This document shows positions 1 to 8,939 of a stretch of DNA of 64,000 bases, in pieces (position 1 is the first letter of the stretch; the number at the start of each line of letters is the position of its first letter). The stretch comes from Bacillus pumilus (GTDB lineage Bacteria > Bacillota > Bacilli > Bacillales > Bacillaceae). The stretch covers positions 310,001 to 374,000 of the forward strand of contig NZ_LT906438.1 in the NCBI RefSeq assembly GCF_900186955.1, written 5' to 3'. The position numbers and the translations under genes are program-made. Under the pieces are notes generated by a model. That model searched no databases, was not told where the DNA came from, and saw only the letters and a program-made list of their open reading frames with translations.

Positions 1-1
1 A

Positions 2-475
2 AATGTCAAACGCAGTGACTATGGCTTTAATTCGAAAATTGATAATTTGCAGGCAGCGATCGGACTCGAACGTATGAAGTATTTAGGATTACAAAACTTT
101 AAACGTTTCTACTTAGCAAAGCGATACATTGACCAGCTACAAACGCTTGAGGAAGAAGGATACTTGAAGCTTCCGAAGCTAACGGATGACCACGTCTGGC
201 ATCTGTTCCCGATTAGAGTGATGAAGGGAGAGCGAGATGAGCTTGCAGCAAAATTGCTGAAAATGGGCATAGAAACAGATGTTTATTACCCGATTCTATC
301 GCATCAGCATCAAACAAATCTTGTTTCTCAAAAGTATAAACAAACGACACTTCCACAAACGGAAAAAGCAGCACAGGAATTACTTCACTTGCCGCTGTAT
401 CCAGGCATGCCGCTGCAAGATCAGGAGAAGGTCATCGAGGGGGTTCATCATGTTATCAAGTCTTCCATTCAATAA
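2..475 (+). CDS. ntdA: NtdA-type PLP aminotransferase, C-terminal part (5' end outside window)
   Basis: The reading frame is open from the first bases and ends in TAA; about 157 C-terminal residues are present. The stretch YGFNSKIDNLQAAIG followed by an ER...RF.L..RY segment is the typical C-terminal half of DegT/DnrJ/EryC1/StrS sugar aminotransferases. The PLP-binding lysine lies upstream, outside the window. In B. subtilis NtdA aminates 3-oxo-glucose-6-phosphate in kanosamine synthesis. The specific call rests on the neighbours: an HAD phosphatase that overlaps its 3' end by 26 bp, then an NtdC-type dehydrogenase. Without that context it would only be a generic sugar aminotransferase. Confidence 0.85.
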   Translation, partial: NVKRSDYGFNSKIDNLQAAIGLERMKYLGLQNFKRFYLAKRYIDQLQTLEEEGYLKLPKLTDDHVWHLFPIRVMKGERDELAAKLLKMGIETDVYYPILSHQHQTNLVSQKYKQTTLPQTEKAAQELLHLPLYPGMPLQDQEKVIEGVHHVIKSSIQ

Positions 476-1316
476 AAAGCTGCTGAATCAGCCGGATAAT
501 CCGAAGTGGATCGTCTTCTGTGACTTTGATGAAACCTATTATTCTCACAAAATGACCGATGAGCAGAGAGAGGATGTCAAGCGGCTGGAAGCCTTTGTGG
601 CAGAAAAGAGTGAAGCAGGACAGCTCATGCTTGGCTGGGTCACGGGAAGTAGCCTCGATTCTGTCACAAGTAAAATGGAAACAGGCGGTTTTTATCAATT
701 CCCGCATTTTATTGCGTCGAACTTAGGGACTGAGATTGTGTATACATCGGATGCTCGTTTTGGACAGCCAGATGCGGAGTGGATGAAGCGGCTGGATGCA
801 CAGGGCTTCTCAGATGAAAAAATTGAAGACATCCTCGAAACCATACGTGAAAAGGGAATTCATCTCAGACCGCAAACGCAGCTGGGCAGCTCAGGGTATA
901 AGAAGAATTTCTATTATCAGGAGCAGGATGAACGGACAGATCTTCATCATCTATCATTCATCCAAACACTTGCCAAAGAGCGTGGGGTGGCGGTCAACAT
1001 CAACAAATGCAATCCGCTCGCAGGAGACCCTGCTGACTGCTATGATGTCGATTTTTTACCAGTCGGCACAGGGAAGGATGAAATTGTCCGCTTTATGCTG
1101 AACCAATATGATTTATCGAAAGATCAAGGCTTTGCCTTTGGAGATAGTGGGAACGATTTGCGGATGCTTCAATCCGTCACGCATGGTTTTCTCGTCCAAA
1201 ATGCGACGGCCGAAGCCAAGCGGCACCATCATCAAATTTGTCATCATGGGTATGCAAAAGGAATCTATGAAACACTGAAAACAGTGATGTATAAACATGA
1301 GGAGGCACATTCATGA
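450..1316 (+). CDS. ntdB: NtdB, kanosamine-6-phosphate phosphatase (HAD family)
   Basis: This 288-residue HAD hydrolase is close to the size I recall for B. subtilis NtdB. Motif I is DFDET at residues 25-29 (nucleophile Asp25, acid/base Asp27), and motif IV is GDSGND at about 231-236. The frame is open further upstream to 279, but that extension is basic nonsense lying over ntdA. The ATG at 450 follows a GAGGGGG ribosome site inside the ntdA 3' end, so the two are translationally coupled. The stop overlaps the ntdC start by 4 bp. Expected role, from the family: removal of phosphate from kanosamine-6-phosphate in the last step of kanosamine formation. Confidence 0.88.
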   Translation: MLSSLPFNKKLLNQPDNPKWIVFCDFDETYYSHKMTDEQREDVKRLEAFVAEKSEAGQLMLGWVTGSSLDSVTSKMETGGFYQFPHFIASNLGTEIVYTSDARFGQPDAEWMKRLDAQGFSDEKIEDILETIREKGIHLRPQTQLGSSGYKKNFYYQEQDERTDLHHLSFIQTLAKERGVAVNINKCNPLAGDPADCYDVDFLPVGTGKDEIVRFMLNQYDLSKDQGFAFGDSGNDLRMLQSVTHGFLVQNATAEAKRHHHQICHHGYAKGIYETLKTVMYKHEEAHS

Positions 1317-2359
1317 AGAAAATTGGAATTGTTGGAGCAGGGAATATTGCAAAAGCACATGCAAGAGCATTATCAACGATCAAAGGTGCAGAGTTATCCG
1401 GTGTCTATGATTTACATGAATCAGTTGCACAGGGATTCATTAAACAGTATGGCGGACGCGTGTATTCAAGTATCGAAACTTTAGCAGATGCATCTGATGG
1501 GTTGATCATTGCCTCCCCTAATTTTTGTCACAAAGACCATGCCCTTCAGGCACTAAGAGCAGGACAGCCCATTTTATGTGAAAAGCCGATGGCTGTGTCG
1601 CTGAAGGAAGCGGAGGAAATGGTGGAGACAGCCAAACAGTTCCAGGTTCAAGCCAGTATGGGCTTTAACTATCGTTACTTATCCTTTGTGAATATTTTGA
1701 AGAACTTGATTGCCAATGGTGAATTAGGCCGCATTTTGACTGTCAGGACTCATTTTAAGAAAAACAGTGCCCTCAGAAGAAAGACATTTTCATGGAGAGA
1801 CAGCGGTGAGAGTCTGCGCACGAGCGGCGCATTAGGAGATCTTGGTATTCATTTAATTGATATGCTGTGGTACTTATTTGGCAGTGACATGAAGAAAGAA
1901 TCACTTAATACGAAGATGCTGACACATGTAAAGGAAAAAGAAGAGAAAAAGGTGCAGGTGGATGATCATACCGAAATTTTCGGTCAGATGGAGAATCAAG
2001 TGTTCTTTCACTTGGTCACATCCAAAAGCACGCAGCCTGAGGAATGCGGATTTAGTGTTGAAGTCGTTGGTCATGACAAGGTATTCAAATACCATACGAA
2101 CATGAAAAACGAATACGAGATCAGTGATGGCTTGTGTGTGGAGCGTCATCAAATGCCGCAAACCTTGCTGACAGATCCGCCAAACGAATTTTACGGATGG
2201 TCTGATACGTTCCGTGATCAGCTGATGCACTGGGTGAATACAAATCCATATCCATCTCATATGAAAGTCGCTGATTTTGTAGACGGGTATCGCGCGCAAG
2301 CTGCGCTTAATACGTGCTTCGAGAGGGAAGAGGCTGTCGAGTCTGCCCAGGCATATTAA
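1313..2359 (+). CDS. ntdC: NtdC, glucose-6-phosphate 3-dehydrogenase (Gfo/Idh/MocA family)
   Basis: A 348-residue NAD-dependent oxidoreductase. It begins with the Rossmann glycine motif VGAGNIAKAHA (residues 7-17) and carries the family CEKP motif at 89-92 (Lys91). A GDLGIHLIDML segment supplies the usual catalytic histidine. NtdC oxidises C3 of glucose-6-phosphate, giving the unstable 3-oxo sugar that NtdA aminates. Start and stop overlaps (ATGA with ntdB) show one operon. A strong terminator follows seven bases after the stop. Confidence 0.88.
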   Translation: MKKIGIVGAGNIAKAHARALSTIKGAELSGVYDLHESVAQGFIKQYGGRVYSSIETLADASDGLIIASPNFCHKDHALQALRAGQPILCEKPMAVSLKEAEEMVETAKQFQVQASMGFNYRYLSFVNILKNLIANGELGRILTVRTHFKKNSALRRKTFSWRDSGESLRTSGALGDLGIHLIDMLWYLFGSDMKKESLNTKMLTHVKEKEEKKVQVDDHTEIFGQMENQVFFHLVTSKSTQPEECGFSVEVVGHDKVFKYHTNMKNEYEISDGLCVERHQMPQTLLTDPPNEFYGWSDTFRDQLMHWVNTNPYPSHMKVADFVDGYRAQAALNTCFEREEAVESAQAY

Positions 2360-2365
2360 AGAGGT

Positions 2366-2398
2366 GGAGCGGAGGATGTTAAAACTCCGCTCCTTTTT
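2366..2398 (+). terminator. Intrinsic terminator after ntdC
   Basis: Perfect 9-bp stem GGAGCGGAG / CTCCGCTCC with a 10-nt loop, followed by TTTTT. It separates the ntd genes from the permease gene, which starts 16 bp further on, so the permease depends on read-through or on a promoter within the hairpin region. Confidence 0.88.
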
Positions 2399-2413
2399 AG
2401 AGGAAGTGAAAAG

Positions 2414-3601
2414 ATGAAAAAAGTATTTTATTTTGGCTGTGTCTTTTATTTTTTTATTGGGACCATTCATGTGTTTTTTGGCAGCTTAACTCCTTATTTA
2501 CTGTCTAGTTACGATAAGGGTCCTGGGGAATTATCTTCTTTAATCTTTTTTCAGTTTATTGGTTTTTTGACAGGGGTTCTGTTATCCCCCATCCTTGTGA
2601 GGAAAAAAGGCTACGGCGCTGTTCTGACCATGGGTCTTTTGCTGATGATCGGGTCACTTCTGCTTGGGCTTTTGGTTCCTGGCTGGTCAACACTTGTGCT
2701 GGCAGGTTTTTTTCTTGGGAGCGGGGCAGGCAGTCTTGAGACAACAGCCGGAGCGTATGTGATTTCGATGGCAAACAGTGCGAAGCGAATCAGCATCATG
2801 GAGGTCTTCTTTGGGTTAGGAGCACTGTTATTTCCACTTGTGATTTTACTAACTGTCAATGAACAGACGTGGCACTATGTGTTTTTATTTCAAGTCGGTG
2901 CACTGACATTCTTCCTTATGCTCTGGCTTACCTTCATGAACAAATTGCCTAGTGGACAGATGACTGCTCCTTCCAATGGGGTAAGAAAACCGTCCTTACT
3001 TGTTGATCGAAACAATCGAATCATTGTGGTGATCATGATTTGCTTTGCCTTTTTCTACGCAGGGATTGAAACGAACTTTGCGAACTTTTTGCCGTCGATC
3101 ATGCTGGAGAAGGGAGGAGACAATTGGGGTCTCTTTGCAGTCTCTACCTTTTGGACAGCGATCGTCATTGGCAGAACTGTCATTGCGAGAAAAGCTGATA
3201 AGTTGCACCCGCTGCGTTTTTTAAAGCTAAGCGCAGCACTCATGATTCTGCTGCTCGTTGTATTTGCCCTGACAACCCACATCGCCGCGCAGCTGCTTCT
3301 CATCTTTTTCATCGGTCTGTGTGCAGCTGGTATGTTCCCAATCGCACTGACTGCATCTGCATTAATGATTGAAAATGCGATCGACGAGGCGACGAGTTAC
3401 TTTATTGCAGCCGCAAGTTTAGGCGGAGCCTGCTTGTCCTTCTTGATCGGCTTTAGTCTTGAATGGGCAGGAGCAGCAAGTGCCGTCTTTGTTTTCGCCT
3501 TCTTAGCTGTTCTTCTGTTTGCAGCTGCGATTCAAATGAAACGTGCTACGAAAAAGGAAACGGTCCTGCCGCAACAATCGGCGCTGAAAGCCGATCGATA
3601 A
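2414..3601 (+). CDS. glcP: MFS sugar permease, GlcP-like
   Basis: A 395-residue, highly hydrophobic protein with about 12 predicted membrane segments, an internal basic loop around residue 190-200 and a short polar tail. In B. subtilis the gene after ntdC is glcP (yhjI), a glucose/mannose:H+ symporter of the FHS branch of the MFS, and size and position fit. Here it could import glucose for, or respond to, kanosamine production. ATG 2414 follows AGAGGAAGTG. The substrate is not visible in sequence, so the symbol rests on synteny. Confidence 0.72.
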   Translation: MKKVFYFGCVFYFFIGTIHVFFGSLTPYLLSSYDKGPGELSSLIFFQFIGFLTGVLLSPILVRKKGYGAVLTMGLLLMIGSLLLGLLVPGWSTLVLAGFFLGSGAGSLETTAGAYVISMANSAKRISIMEVFFGLGALLFPLVILLTVNEQTWHYVFLFQVGALTFFLMLWLTFMNKLPSGQMTAPSNGVRKPSLLVDRNNRIIVVIMICFAFFYAGIETNFANFLPSIMLEKGGDNWGLFAVSTFWTAIVIGRTVIARKADKLHPLRFLKLSAALMILLLVVFALTTHIAAQLLLIFFIGLCAAGMFPIALTASALMIENAIDEATSYFIAAASLGGACLSFLIGFSLEWAGAASAVFVFAFLAVLLFAAAIQMKRATKKETVLPQQSALKADR

Positions 3602-3621
3602 GCAATACCCGATGCTCCCTT

Positions 3622-3690
3622 GAGTCCGCCTGAAAAGATGACAACGGACTTGTACTAAACCATAGAACGTTTGAATAATATGTACAAGTC
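3622..3690 (+). promoter_or_regulatory. Leader with two overlapping inverted repeats before the LysE-type exporter
   Basis: AGTCCG near 3623 can pair with CGGACT near 3645. The overlapping segment GACTTGTAC (3647-3655) can instead pair perfectly with GTACAAGTC (3682-3690). The two stems share bases and cannot form together, and the ribosome site AAAGGAGG follows about 10 bp later. This is the shape of a leader switch, or the 9-bp arms could be a protein operator. I do not recognise a known riboswitch. Confidence 0.4.
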
Positions 3691-3713
3691 AGCATCAAAA
3701 GGAGGACGTCTAT

Positions 3714-4343
3714 GTGGCGGTGTTTTTTGGTTATATCTTTTTAGGGTTGTCACTTTCAGCGCCTGTTGGGCCAGTCAATGCAGCTCAAATCGACAGAGGG
3801 ATTAAAAGTGGATTTTGGCACGCGTGGATTTTTGGTGTGGGGGCAATGGCTGCGGATATTGTCTATATGCTCCTCATCTATTTTGGTGTCGCCCAGCTTT
3901 TGACCGCACCTCTTGTGAAAACTTTTTTGTGGCTATTCGGCTTTTTTGTTTTGACCTATACCGGCATTGAGAGCCTACGTAAAATCAATTTGCAGGAGAG
4001 CCCGAAAAAGGATGTTGGAAACACTTCGATGGGTCAGTCATTTATGACGGGGTTTTTCATTTCTCTTTCCAATCCGCTCAGTATTTTATTTTGGCTTGGT
4101 ATCTACGGCAGTATTTTGGCCAATACGATCGAAAAGTATGGGGCATCTCAAATGCTGATGTACAGCTTGGCTATTTTTATCGGCATGTTGATCTGGGATT
4201 TCAGCATGGCGCTGCTTGCTAGTTCGTTTAGGCGCTATTTAAGTGAACGTGTCTTACATGGCTTATCCGTGCTTGCAGGCTTATCTTTACTTGGTTTCGG
4301 CGCTTATTTCGGGTATCAAGGGATCATGGCGTTGATTGGGTAG
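3714..4343 (+). CDS. ycgF: LysE-family amino-acid exporter (YcgF-like)
   Basis: A 209-residue protein with six predicted membrane segments. It starts with the LysE/RhtB signature LSLSAPVGPVNAAQIDRGIKSG and a second conserved element, FFISLSNPLSILFWLGI, sits at about 111-127. The family exports basic or other amino acids from the cytoplasm. The start is GTG 3714 after AAAGGAGGACG; the ATG two bases earlier is out of frame. B. subtilis ycgF is a LysE-family gene just before ycgG, which matches this order. Confidence 0.85.
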   Translation: MAVFFGYIFLGLSLSAPVGPVNAAQIDRGIKSGFWHAWIFGVGAMAADIVYMLLIYFGVAQLLTAPLVKTFLWLFGFFVLTYTGIESLRKINLQESPKKDVGNTSMGQSFMTGFFISLSNPLSILFWLGIYGSILANTIEKYGASQMLMYSLAIFIGMLIWDFSMALLASSFRRYLSERVLHGLSVLAGLSLLGFGAYFGYQGIMALIG

Positions 4344-4374
4344 AAAAGCAGACTCATGTTAGTCTGCTTTTTTT
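4344..4374 (+). terminator. Intrinsic terminator after ycgF
   Basis: AAAAGCAGACT pairs with AGTCTGCTTTT across a 6-nt loop, followed by a T run. Confidence 0.9.
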
Positions 4375-4444
4375 GTAAGGATTTACAGACATAACACATT
4401 CTTGAATAATGGTGAGATATAAAATGGATTCAAGGAGCTTTGCC

Positions 4445-4828
4445 ATGCGTATTTTTCTTCCAGTATTCAACTATTTGTGCATGCTGATCTTATCAGTCAT
4501 CACAGCAACATTCGTATATACCATGCTATTTATCCCGACTGAATCAGGCTTTGGTTATGTGGAGATGACAAGTCTGCTGATTTTAATCGCTTATGTAGTG
4601 TTTGCTGCACCGATTCAGCTTGTTTTACACAGGCATCCTAGAAGGTTTCGAGGCCGTGACTTACTTGTATATTTTCTTGCGGCGTGGGTGATTTGCTCTG
4701 CGTTAGCGTTATGGATTGATTATGGACTGGTTGTGTTCATTAGCTACAAAGTCTATCTGTTTAGCTTTTGCTCAGCCCTCATTTATTGGGTGCTCGATTC
4801 TGTCTTTTTGATGAAGAACCGATCATAG
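4445..4828 (+). CDS. Small four-helix membrane protein of unknown function
   Basis: About 127 residues, almost all hydrophobic, with four predicted membrane spans (around residues 4-30, 40-62, 72-92 and 98-122) and short basic loops such as HRHPRRFRGRD. The frame opens earlier, but CAAGGAG at 4431-4437 places the start at ATG 4445 (MRIFLPVFNY). It resembles the short UPF0715-type proteins of B. subtilis in size and layout, but I am not certain of the family. No function can be assigned. It stands alone between the ycgF terminator and ycgG. Confidence 0.6.
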   Translation: MRIFLPVFNYLCMLILSVITATFVYTMLFIPTESGFGYVEMTSLLILIAYVVFAAPIQLVLHRHPRRFRGRDLLVYFLAAWVICSALALWIDYGLVVFISYKVYLFSFCSALIYWVLDSVFLMKNRS

Positions 4829-5007
4829 GGAAGATACAAAAGCGCTCTATTAAAAGAAGCAGCATGGAGTGAAAGACTCACATACATGCTGAATTTGAAT
4901 GAGAACATCCACCTCTGGAATGCGCAAGGAAAGTCGCTTAGGGACAGTCACCACAGCCTTTTTTTCTCATAGGCTATGGAGAAGACGCTAAAACGAGGTG
5001 GAAGGAA
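4829..5007 (+). other. Intergenic leader with a nested hairpin upstream of ycgG
   Basis: CAGCATG (4860-4866) pairs with CATGCTG (4885-4891), and inside it GAGT (4867-4870) pairs with ACTC (4876-4879). A second pyrimidine run, CCTTTTTTTCTC, lies near 4960-4975. The layout could be a leader structure or the end of the preceding transcript. No known RNA family was recognised. Confidence 0.3.
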
Positions 5008-5766
5008 ATGGCCCAGTTGTATGCAAAAAGTTGCCTTGATCAAAATCTACGATCACTAGAAGAATGGAAGCAGGATGCTTTTACGCTATTTGGAGAGATG
5101 GTAGGAGATGAGGCAGATACATTCCCTTGTGTCCCAGGAAGACAGGGATTTTTTCTCGATCATTTACGCTATGGGTTTGTGGGTGATCCGAGAAAAGAGG
5201 AAGCTGTTGAGGAATTAGCGCAGCTGCTGAGAGAATATCAAAGCTGTGCGAAAGAAACGGGTCAATATGCTTCATTTATATGCTTTTTTGAAACACCGCA
5301 GGATTTAAAGGAAAGTTCGCTTGAAGAGCTTGAGCAGCAGTTTTGGTCATTGCTTCAACGACTGCACCAGAAAGATGAAGTGCCATGGCCTGAGGATATT
5401 CCGCTAGATGCTCATCATCATGAGTGGGAGTATTGCTTTCACGGGGAAGCGTATTTTATTTTATGCTCCACACCGGCTCATAAGCTCAGAAAAAGCCGCC
5501 ACTTTCCTTATGTCTTAATGGCATTTCAGCCTAGATGGGTGTTTGAGAAATTGAATGGATCGACTAAGTTTGGTCAAAAAATGAGCCAGCTCGTTCGCAA
5601 GCGGCTCAAAGCGTATGATGAGGTCGGCGTTCATCCATCATTAAAATGGTACGGTGATCCGACCAATCATGAATGGAAGCAATACTTTCTCCCAGATGAA
5701 GAGGCGGAGAAACCAGCCTCCGCCAAATGTCCTTTTACTGCATTAAGAAACATGATGAAATTATGA
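5008..5766 (+). CDS. ycgG: YqcI/YcgG-family protein
   Basis: A 252-residue soluble protein of the YqcI/YcgG family. Visible features are an FPCVPGRQGF segment near residue 32, PWPEDIPLDAHHHEWEYCFHGEAYFILCSTPAHKLRKSRHFPYVLMAFQPRW in the middle, and a CPF near the C-terminus. The His- and Cys-containing core suggests metal or haem binding, but the family has no firm function that I know. ATG 5008 follows GAGGTGGAAGGAA. The stop overlaps the converging ycgH stop by 6 bp. Confidence 0.8.
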   Translation: MAQLYAKSCLDQNLRSLEEWKQDAFTLFGEMVGDEADTFPCVPGRQGFFLDHLRYGFVGDPRKEEAVEELAQLLREYQSCAKETGQYASFICFFETPQDLKESSLEELEQQFWSLLQRLHQKDEVPWPEDIPLDAHHHEWEYCFHGEAYFILCSTPAHKLRKSRHFPYVLMAFQPRWVFEKLNGSTKFGQKMSQLVRKRLKAYDEVGVHPSLKWYGDPTNHEWKQYFLPDEEAEKPASAKCPFTALRNMMKL

Positions 5767-7113
5767 TGCGGTCTGATCCTGCTGCTTCCACTTTTTCCTC
5801 ATAAATAGCACCATGATGGCAATCACTGCAATGATCCCAAGGCTGATAAAAAAGCCAGGTCGTCCGCTTGCCTCTGTTAAAGTGCCTGAAATGGCGGCTC
5901 CAATCAGGAGAAGTGCAAGAAACATTTCGCACGTTTGGCGAGTGGATGGCTTTGATAGCTTTTTACTTGAGAACAGAATGAAGACCCACGTGTACAGAAG
6001 GGTAAGGCCGGCTGCTGTTGTGAGGTGCTCGTAGATGTGTTTGGACAAAAAGAGCGCAAGCAAAATCGAGACAATTAATCCAGCAGCAGTTAAGATAATC
6101 GAAGACCATCTGACATGAGATGGGTCTTTTTGTTTAAAACAAGCAGGTGCATCTTGATGCTCTGACATCGTGCCAAGCAGCGTCGTGACTGCATAGAGAG
6201 AGGCAACCAATGTCGAAAAGCCGGCAATAATGAAAATGCCATTAAAGATATGAAGAAAGATCGATAAATGAAATGGCTCTAATGATGTAATAAAGGGACT
6301 GCTGTTCTCATTAAAGGCTGTCACTGGGACAAGCAAGAGAGCAAGTCCAATTGAGACGATATAGATGACCGCTAGAATGATCAGCATGACGCGTCCAGAC
6401 TTTGCTGCATCCTTCGGGTCCTTTAAATGAACCGCCATCAGCCCCATGACTTCAATTCCCCCAAATGCATAAAACGCGTAAATCAATCCATTCCAAAGAC
6501 CAAGCGGACCGAGCGGCATCCATTCGTGATCTTTGTTTGGGAGGTGAAGGGTTGGTTTATGATCTGTCAGAATCCCGAATAACACAAGCACAGCAAGGAT
6601 CATAAATAGAAAAATCGCCGCTGTCTTCAGTACCGCAAGGACATTTTCTGTCTTTTGAAAAGAAGAGAGCCCTATGATAATCACGAGCAGGGCAAGAGCG
6701 GAATAAATTGCAGAAAACACCCAGAGCGGCACAGATGGAAACCAGTGGCGGGTAAAAAGAGAAATCGCTGTTAACTGACTTCCTGTAATCAGCATTTCTG
6801 CGAACCAATACACCCAGCCATTGCTAAACCCTGCCCAGCGTCCATATGCTTTACGAGCATAGGAACAAAATGACCCTTTATCAGGATTATCGGCTGTCAT
6901 CGCAGCCAAATGTTTAAAGACGAGATAGGTTCCAACCGCAGCAAGTAAAAAAGAAATGCAGACGGAAAAACCGGACTTTGTAATGGCAATGCTGGAACCA
7001 AGGAAGAAACCAGTGCCAATCGTACAGCCGACTCCGATGAGAGAAAGCTGCCACCAAGATAAAGTTTGTTCTTCTTTCAATGCATGCGCAACACCTTTCT
7101 GTTTCAATGACAT
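5761..7113 (-). CDS. ycgH: Amino-acid permease, APC superfamily (YcgH-like)
   Basis: A 450-residue protein with about 12 membrane segments. The N-terminal LSLIGVGCTIGTGFFLGSSIAI is the GxGxGxG helix-1 signature of APC amino-acid transporters, and a second conserved stretch, GLIYAFYAFGGIEVMGLMAVHLKDP, is in the middle. Expected role: proton-coupled uptake of an amino acid. It is transcribed divergently from ycgI, with only about 80 bp between the start codons, and converges with ycgG, as in B. subtilis. Confidence 0.85.
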   Translation of the reverse strand: MSLKQKGVAHALKEEQTLSWWQLSLIGVGCTIGTGFFLGSSIAITKSGFSVCISFLLAAVGTYLVFKHLAAMTADNPDKGSFCSYARKAYGRWAGFSNGWVYWFAEMLITGSQLTAISLFTRHWFPSVPLWVFSAIYSALALLVIIIGLSSFQKTENVLAVLKTAAIFLFMILAVLVLFGILTDHKPTLHLPNKDHEWMPLGPLGLWNGLIYAFYAFGGIEVMGLMAVHLKDPKDAAKSGRVMLIILAVIYIVSIGLALLLVPVTAFNENSSPFITSLEPFHLSIFLHIFNGIFIIAGFSTLVASLYAVTTLLGTMSEHQDAPACFKQKDPSHVRWSSIILTAAGLIVSILLALFLSKHIYEHLTTAAGLTLLYTWVFILFSSKKLSKPSTRQTCEMFLALLLIGAAISGTLTEASGRPGFFISLGIIAVIAIMVLFMRKKWKQQDQTAS

Positions 7114-7192
7114 TAGCTTGTGACCGCCTCTTTTTTTTATACATGATCAAGAGGACGTTTTGGGCATACTGTCAAGGAAAGGAGTGTATGTG

Positions 7193-7789
7193 ATGAACGG
7201 AGAATATGTCATTTTACCAAAGGGCAGACTGGGCTTTCGTTTAGGAAAAGGCCAATGTATGCGGGTGGTTGATGTTGAAGGCCAGCAAGTAGCAGATGTC
7301 ATGGCCTATCACGAAAAGGATTTTTATGAAAAATTTGACCAAGGCGCGACAATGGACAGCCTATTTTCGTCCAAAGTGAAAAAAGGCGATAAGCTCTATT
7401 CTAATTTATACAAACCGATGTTTACGGTCATTGAAGATACAGTCGAGTGCCATGATTTATATATGCCCGCCTGCCGGCAAGAAATGTACCAGCTTTTATA
7501 CGGACGGACGCATTTAGAGGTCATGCATACATGCTACGATAATTTAAGGACTGCCTTTGAACCATTTGGGATTCCGAAGGAGGATATGTACTATCCTTTT
7601 AATGCCTTTATGAATACAGTCATTGATGAAAAAGGAAAGCTGTCTGTGGAGCTGCCAAAATCTCTTCCCGGTGATTACATTCGTCTGCGAGCTGAAATGG
7701 ATCTCATTGTGGCCGTATCCGCATGCCCTGCTGATATTGGGAAGTGTAATGGCGCAAGCTGTACATCTATACGGGTAGAAATTGATTGA
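7193..7789 (+). CDS. ycgI: DUF1989 / urea-carboxylase-associated family protein (YcgI)
   Basis: About 198 residues. The start ATG 7193 (GTG 7190 is also possible) is set by AAAGGAG at 7178-7184. Conserved features include VEGQQVADVMAYHEKDFYEKFDQGAT near the N-terminus, a CHDLYMPACRQEMY segment, and the C-terminal AVSACPADIGKCNGASCTSIRVEI. The several Cys and His residues suggest metal binding. Family members sit beside urea or amino-acid utilisation genes. Here the partner is the divergent permease gene ycgH, which hints at a shared nitrogen-compound role. Confidence 0.78.
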   Translation: MNGEYVILPKGRLGFRLGKGQCMRVVDVEGQQVADVMAYHEKDFYEKFDQGATMDSLFSSKVKKGDKLYSNLYKPMFTVIEDTVECHDLYMPACRQEMYQLLYGRTHLEVMHTCYDNLRTAFEPFGIPKEDMYYPFNAFMNTVIDEKGKLSVELPKSLPGDYIRLRAEMDLIVAVSACPADIGKCNGASCTSIRVEID

Positions 7790-7790
7790 A

Positions 7791-7823
7791 AAAAAGGCCA
7801 GTCCTTATAGACAGGGTCTTTTT
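7791..7823 (+). terminator. Terminator after ycgI
   Basis: AAAAAGGCC pairs with GGGTCTTTTT (with wobble), loop of about 14 nt, T run. Confidence 0.6.
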
Positions 7824-7983
7824 CATTTGTGAATGTTTGATCATTGATGAAATAGGGGAACGTCTTACAAAATGTTCTTCTTGAAAACATGGTATAATGA
7901 AGATTCAAAAAACGTTGTCAAATCAATGAATTCAGAGTAAAACCTGTTCTCTTCATGTAGAGGATGCTTAGGAGGAAAAGTGT

Positions 7984-8805
7984 ATGAGTTTGCAAAAAAA
8001 GATCAGCCAAGAGTTGCATGTGCAGCCCTCAATTGACCCGAAGCAGGAGATTGAAAAACGGGTTGGATTTTTAAAGGACTACTTGAAAAAAACCGGCGCG
8101 AAAGGATTCGTTCTCGGCATTAGCGGCGGACAGGATTCAACGCTCGCTGGCCGTCTTGCACAGCTCGCTGCATCTGAACTGCGTCAAGAAGGAAAGGAAG
8201 AGGTAGTCTTTATTGCGGTGCGTCTCCCGCATGGCGTGCAGCAGGATGAAGATGATGCCCAGCTCGCTTTATCATTTATTCAGCCGGACAAGTCGTGGAA
8301 ATATGATATTGCGCCTGCCGTGACGGCATTCAGTGAACAATATCAAAAAGACACAGGCGGACCGTTGTCTGATTTTAATAAAGGGAATGTCAAAGCACGC
8401 ATGCGAATGATCGCGCAATATGCTGTTGGAGGAGAAGAAGGATTACTTGTCATTGGTACAGATCATGCAGCCGAAGCAGTCACTGGGTTTTTCACGAAAT
8501 ATGGTGACGGCGGTGCAGACGTTCTCCCGCTCACAGGTCTGACGAAACGCCAAGGCCGGACACTGCTAGAAGCGCTGCAAGCACCAGAGCGCCTATACTT
8601 AAAGAAACCGACAGCTGATTTGCTTGATGACAAACCTCAGCAAACGGATGAAACAGAACTAGGCATTACGTACAATGAAATTGATGATTACTTAGAAGGT
8701 AAGTCCGTGTCAGAACAAGCAGCAGAAGCAATTGAAAAGCGCTATGTTCAATCAGAGCATAAACGCCAAGTACCCGCTTCCATGTTTGATGACTGGTGGA
8801 AATAA
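7984..8805 (+). CDS. nadE: NH3-dependent NAD+ synthetase
   Basis: A 273-residue protein, close to the length of B. subtilis NadE. The ATP-pyrophosphatase loop SGGQDS is at residues 47-52, and the later conserved [28 protein letters not shown] segment forms the substrate and ATP site. It amidates nicotinic acid adenine dinucleotide with ammonia to make NAD. ATG 7984 follows AGGAGGAAAAG. It ends the conserved ycg block; in B. subtilis tmrB and aroK follow, while here 15 kb of other DNA intervenes. Confidence 0.97.
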   Translation: MSLQKKISQELHVQPSIDPKQEIEKRVGFLKDYLKKTGAKGFVLGISGGQDSTLAGRLAQLAASELRQEGKEEVVFIAVRLPHGVQQDEDDAQLALSFIQPDKSWKYDIAPAVTAFSEQYQKDTGGPLSDFNKGNVKARMRMIAQYAVGGEEGLLVIGTDHAAEAVTGFFTKYGDGGADVLPLTGLTKRQGRTLLEALQAPERLYLKKPTADLLDDKPQQTDETELGITYNEIDDYLEGKSVSEQAAEAIEKRYVQSEHKRQVPASMFDDWWK

Positions 8806-8813
8806 GAAAGAGG

Positions 8814-8873
8814 CCTCTCCAGTGAAGGGGAGGTTTCAGGCTGTCGAGAAAATCTCGACAGCTTTATTTTTTT
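8814..8873 (+). terminator. Two consecutive terminator-like hairpins after nadE
   Basis: CCTCTCC/GGGGAGG (8814-8833) is followed by a TTT. GCTGTCGAGA/TCTCGACAGC (8840-8862, perfect 10-bp stem, 3-nt loop) is followed by TTTATTTTTTT. The second directly precedes the transposase remnant and may belong to the left end of the IS element rather than to nadE. Confidence 0.75.
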
Positions 8874-8939
8874 CCTTAAAGTTTCCATCTCCAAATTTTA
8901 TAATAGAGATAAGTCCACTAAAGGAGGTGTTTTTTCTTA

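Noticed and set aside
279..449. N-terminal extension of ntdB
   Set aside because: It overlaps ntdA in another frame and encodes a basic low-complexity peptide; ATG 450 has a ribosome site.
8732..8939. Plus-strand frame joining the nadE 3' end to the transposase start
   Set aside because: The part before 8940 reads through terminator hairpins; the transposase start has its own AAAGGAGGTG site.
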